A stretch of 64,000 nt of DNA from Diploscapter coronatus (lineage: Eukaryota; Nematoda; Chromadorea; Rhabditida; Rhabditidae): contig OZ038422.1 of the NCBI GenBank assembly GCA_964036155.1, forward strand, positions 52,041,201 through 52,105,200, read 5' to 3'. Of this stretch, positions 62,441 to 64,000 are shown piece by piece. The position numbers were made by a program, and so were the translations under genes. How positions within the stretch are numbered: position 1 is the first letter of the stretch; each line of letters starts with the position of its first letter. The notes beneath the pieces were generated by a model. The model saw only the letters and a program-made list of their open reading frames with translations, was not told where the DNA came from and ran no database searches.

Positions 62441-63509
62441 TCCCGAGGATTACTGCAGATTACCGTAATCTGGGAATTTTCTGAAAATAGTCAATAATTT
62501 ATCGACCTGGAAAGTTATACTCAAAAGGATTTCTGGAATTAAAAATATGCATTTTGACATCTAAAAATAGCATAAAGTATTTCTATACTATTCTCTAAGA
62601 TGTCTTATTGAAATACTACCCCAAAAATGTTCTAAAAATTTGAAAGCGAATTAAAAAATCTAGATATTCAACGGTTTCAAACCGTAATATATTCGAAAAG
62701 ATATAAAGAAAAATCTAAAATTGTCTTTATGTATGTTTCACGAAATAATTGTGATAATTACAATAGAATTCTATAAATTTTCGGGTAAAATTATTTTGAG
62801 AAGACGAAGATAAAATGGGGGAAATTTACAATAAATAGGGAAAGAAAAAATCACCAAAACCCCGCCTCAAGACGATTCTTTTGTAGAAATTTCTATGGAA
62901 AATTATCGCATCGTCAAAAATTAGATTTTCTGTAAACTCATAGTTAAAGACTCTAAAAATTGGTTCTTATGATAAAAAAATCCACTTATGAGCCTAATTT
63001 TTAGAGACTTTCAGGAAAAAAGAAAGATATTTAGAAAAAGCTAGCCAGGACTATTTTCAGATGAAATTACATCTTTAGAAGAAAGAAGAATGCTTGCGAA
63101 TATCGATATTCTGACACTTGATGATAGGAGAAATTGTTCACCGTACAGTATCACAAGAATACAAGGTCCTCTTATAGTAGAAGTGAGGGGGCTTGTATTT
63201 CCGAGTAAAACACTCAATTATTTTAGGAATACGCAAAAATCGAGAGAAAATAGGTGTTTTTTATGAGTTGAAATATTTCTATCCCAGTCACAGTGATGAG
63301 TAAAAACTGATCTCCAATACAATGATTTCGTAAATTTGGCCTGGAGATAATTATATTTCAGAGCCTAAAACTCAGCTCTTGGAAAAAATGTCTTCAATAA
63401 AAATCAACCTTTCATTCTCTCATGTTTATTCTAACTTTAGGAAAAAAATCAGCTCATGAAAATCGATCTTGTCGATTCAAAAACCAAACTTGCACTTATT
63501 CCTTTGTGT
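62441..63509. other. Gap between syx-5 and sel-11
   Basis: About 1.07 kb on the coding strand from the syx-5 stop to the sel-11 ATG. AT-rich. No coding exon is seen. In nematode operons the spacing is usually near 100-400 bp, so operon linkage is possible but not shown by the distance. Confidence 0.5.
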
Positions 63510-64000
63510 TTAGGTGAGGAAAATGATGAAGATGATGGAGAAGACGAGGAGAACGCCGAAGATCTTGATCATGAGCCAGCGATTTTTCGAGATGTTGTGG
63601 AAGTACTTCACGAGCTCGGAGTGCGCCATGTCGATGTTCAGCGCCGTGTCCTCCACGTTCGAGTCGATTCTGTGAAAATTCGATTAAATAAAAACATGCG
63701 AATTAAATTTCTTCAAGCCTAAAAATACTCTTTCTTTAAAAATAATGAAAGATTACCTCGAAATCATTTCCCCTTGTTCGTTGACGAGAACGGCCAGTTG
63801 GTTGAAGATCTGTCCCAATTCGGAAATCGAGCCCTCGATCGACTGCATCGTGTCCGCGCGCGCCTGCACGTACTTGTTCGTCTCGTCAAACACCACCTGA
63901 AATAGAAATAAAAAATATAATTAAAATATTTGTGAAAATATCGATTTTTGAATGTTTTATATTCTAGACCATTTTCAGGGAAGGAATTGGCTAACTTCCG
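63510..64000 (-). CDS. syx-5: Syntaxin-5 homologue, C-terminal exons only
   Basis: Two exons are in the window: 63896-63757 and 63669-63510. Together they encode the end of a Qa-SNARE: VVFDETNKYVQARADTMQSI, GSISELGQIFNQLAVLVNEQ (with the zero-layer glutamine in IFNQL), GEMISRIDSNVEDTALNIDM, AHSELVKYFHNISKNRWLMI, then a single membrane anchor (KIFGVLLVFSIIFIIFLT) at the very C terminus. The match to syntaxin-5 is strong (RADTMQNIESTIVELGSIFQQLA and SNRWLMVKIF in mammals). Syntaxin-5 drives ER-Golgi and intra-Golgi vesicle fusion. The N-terminal Habc region is beyond 64000; 63897-64000 looks intronic. Confidence 0.95.

Overview
The window looks like genomic DNA of a free-living rhabditid (clade V) nematode. 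Genes are split into many exons by short AT-rich introns ending in TTTCAG. There is a Str-superfamily chemoreceptor, a small secreted YGGYG-type glycine/tyrosine-rich peptide family, many foldback/MITE-like elements in introns, and the pair sel-11/syx-5, which from memory are neighbours in C. elegans (F55A11.3/F55A11.2). I do not see enough to name the genus.

Layout. 1-7992 (+): 3' part of a large chaoptin-like leucine-rich-repeat gene. 8150-8322: two-exon HSP70 fragment. 9133-11225 (+): serpentine chemoreceptor with a probable 1-nt frameshift. 11226-15555: gene-poor, with a few exon-like scraps. 15556-16416 (+): small Ly6/three-finger GPI-type protein. 17012-19144 (-) isy-1 (splicing factor) and 19371-20704 (+) TRAPPC6/trpp-6 share a 226-bp divergent promoter. 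20835-30055: accessory block, a tandem segmental duplication carrying two secreted peptide genes (21941-24688 and 29380-29735). Between the copies lie a TA-flanked inverted-repeat element and a nuclease-like gene. 30056-33990: mostly unassigned, with one candidate first exon on the minus strand. 34021-35145 (+): bZIP transcription factor. 35497-37310 (-): conserved-looking gene I do not recognise. 37797-41112 (-): cdt-2, the CRL4 substrate receptor. 42176-44472 (-): lysophospholipid acyltransferase of the ACL-8/9/10 / LCLAT1 type. 44473-54535: about 10 kb without a confident gene. 54536-62440 (-): sel-11/HRD1, the ERAD ubiquitin ligase. 63510-64000 (-): 3' end of syx-5, the ER-Golgi Qa-SNARE.

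Functional themes. TRAPPC6, syntaxin-5, HRD1 and the acyltransferase all act in the early secretory pathway or the ER. ISY1 and CDT2 are nuclear housekeeping genes. The accessory block is the most unusual part. One peptide gene seems to have grown by duplication of tiny phase-2 exons with their introns. It sits directly behind a near-perfect 270-bp palindrome, and a TTAA-flanked element has inserted in its first intron. The duplicate lacks that insertion and is truncated.

Exon boundaries were worked out by eye from frame continuity and GT/GC...AG signals. CDS coordinates span first to last coding base including introns.
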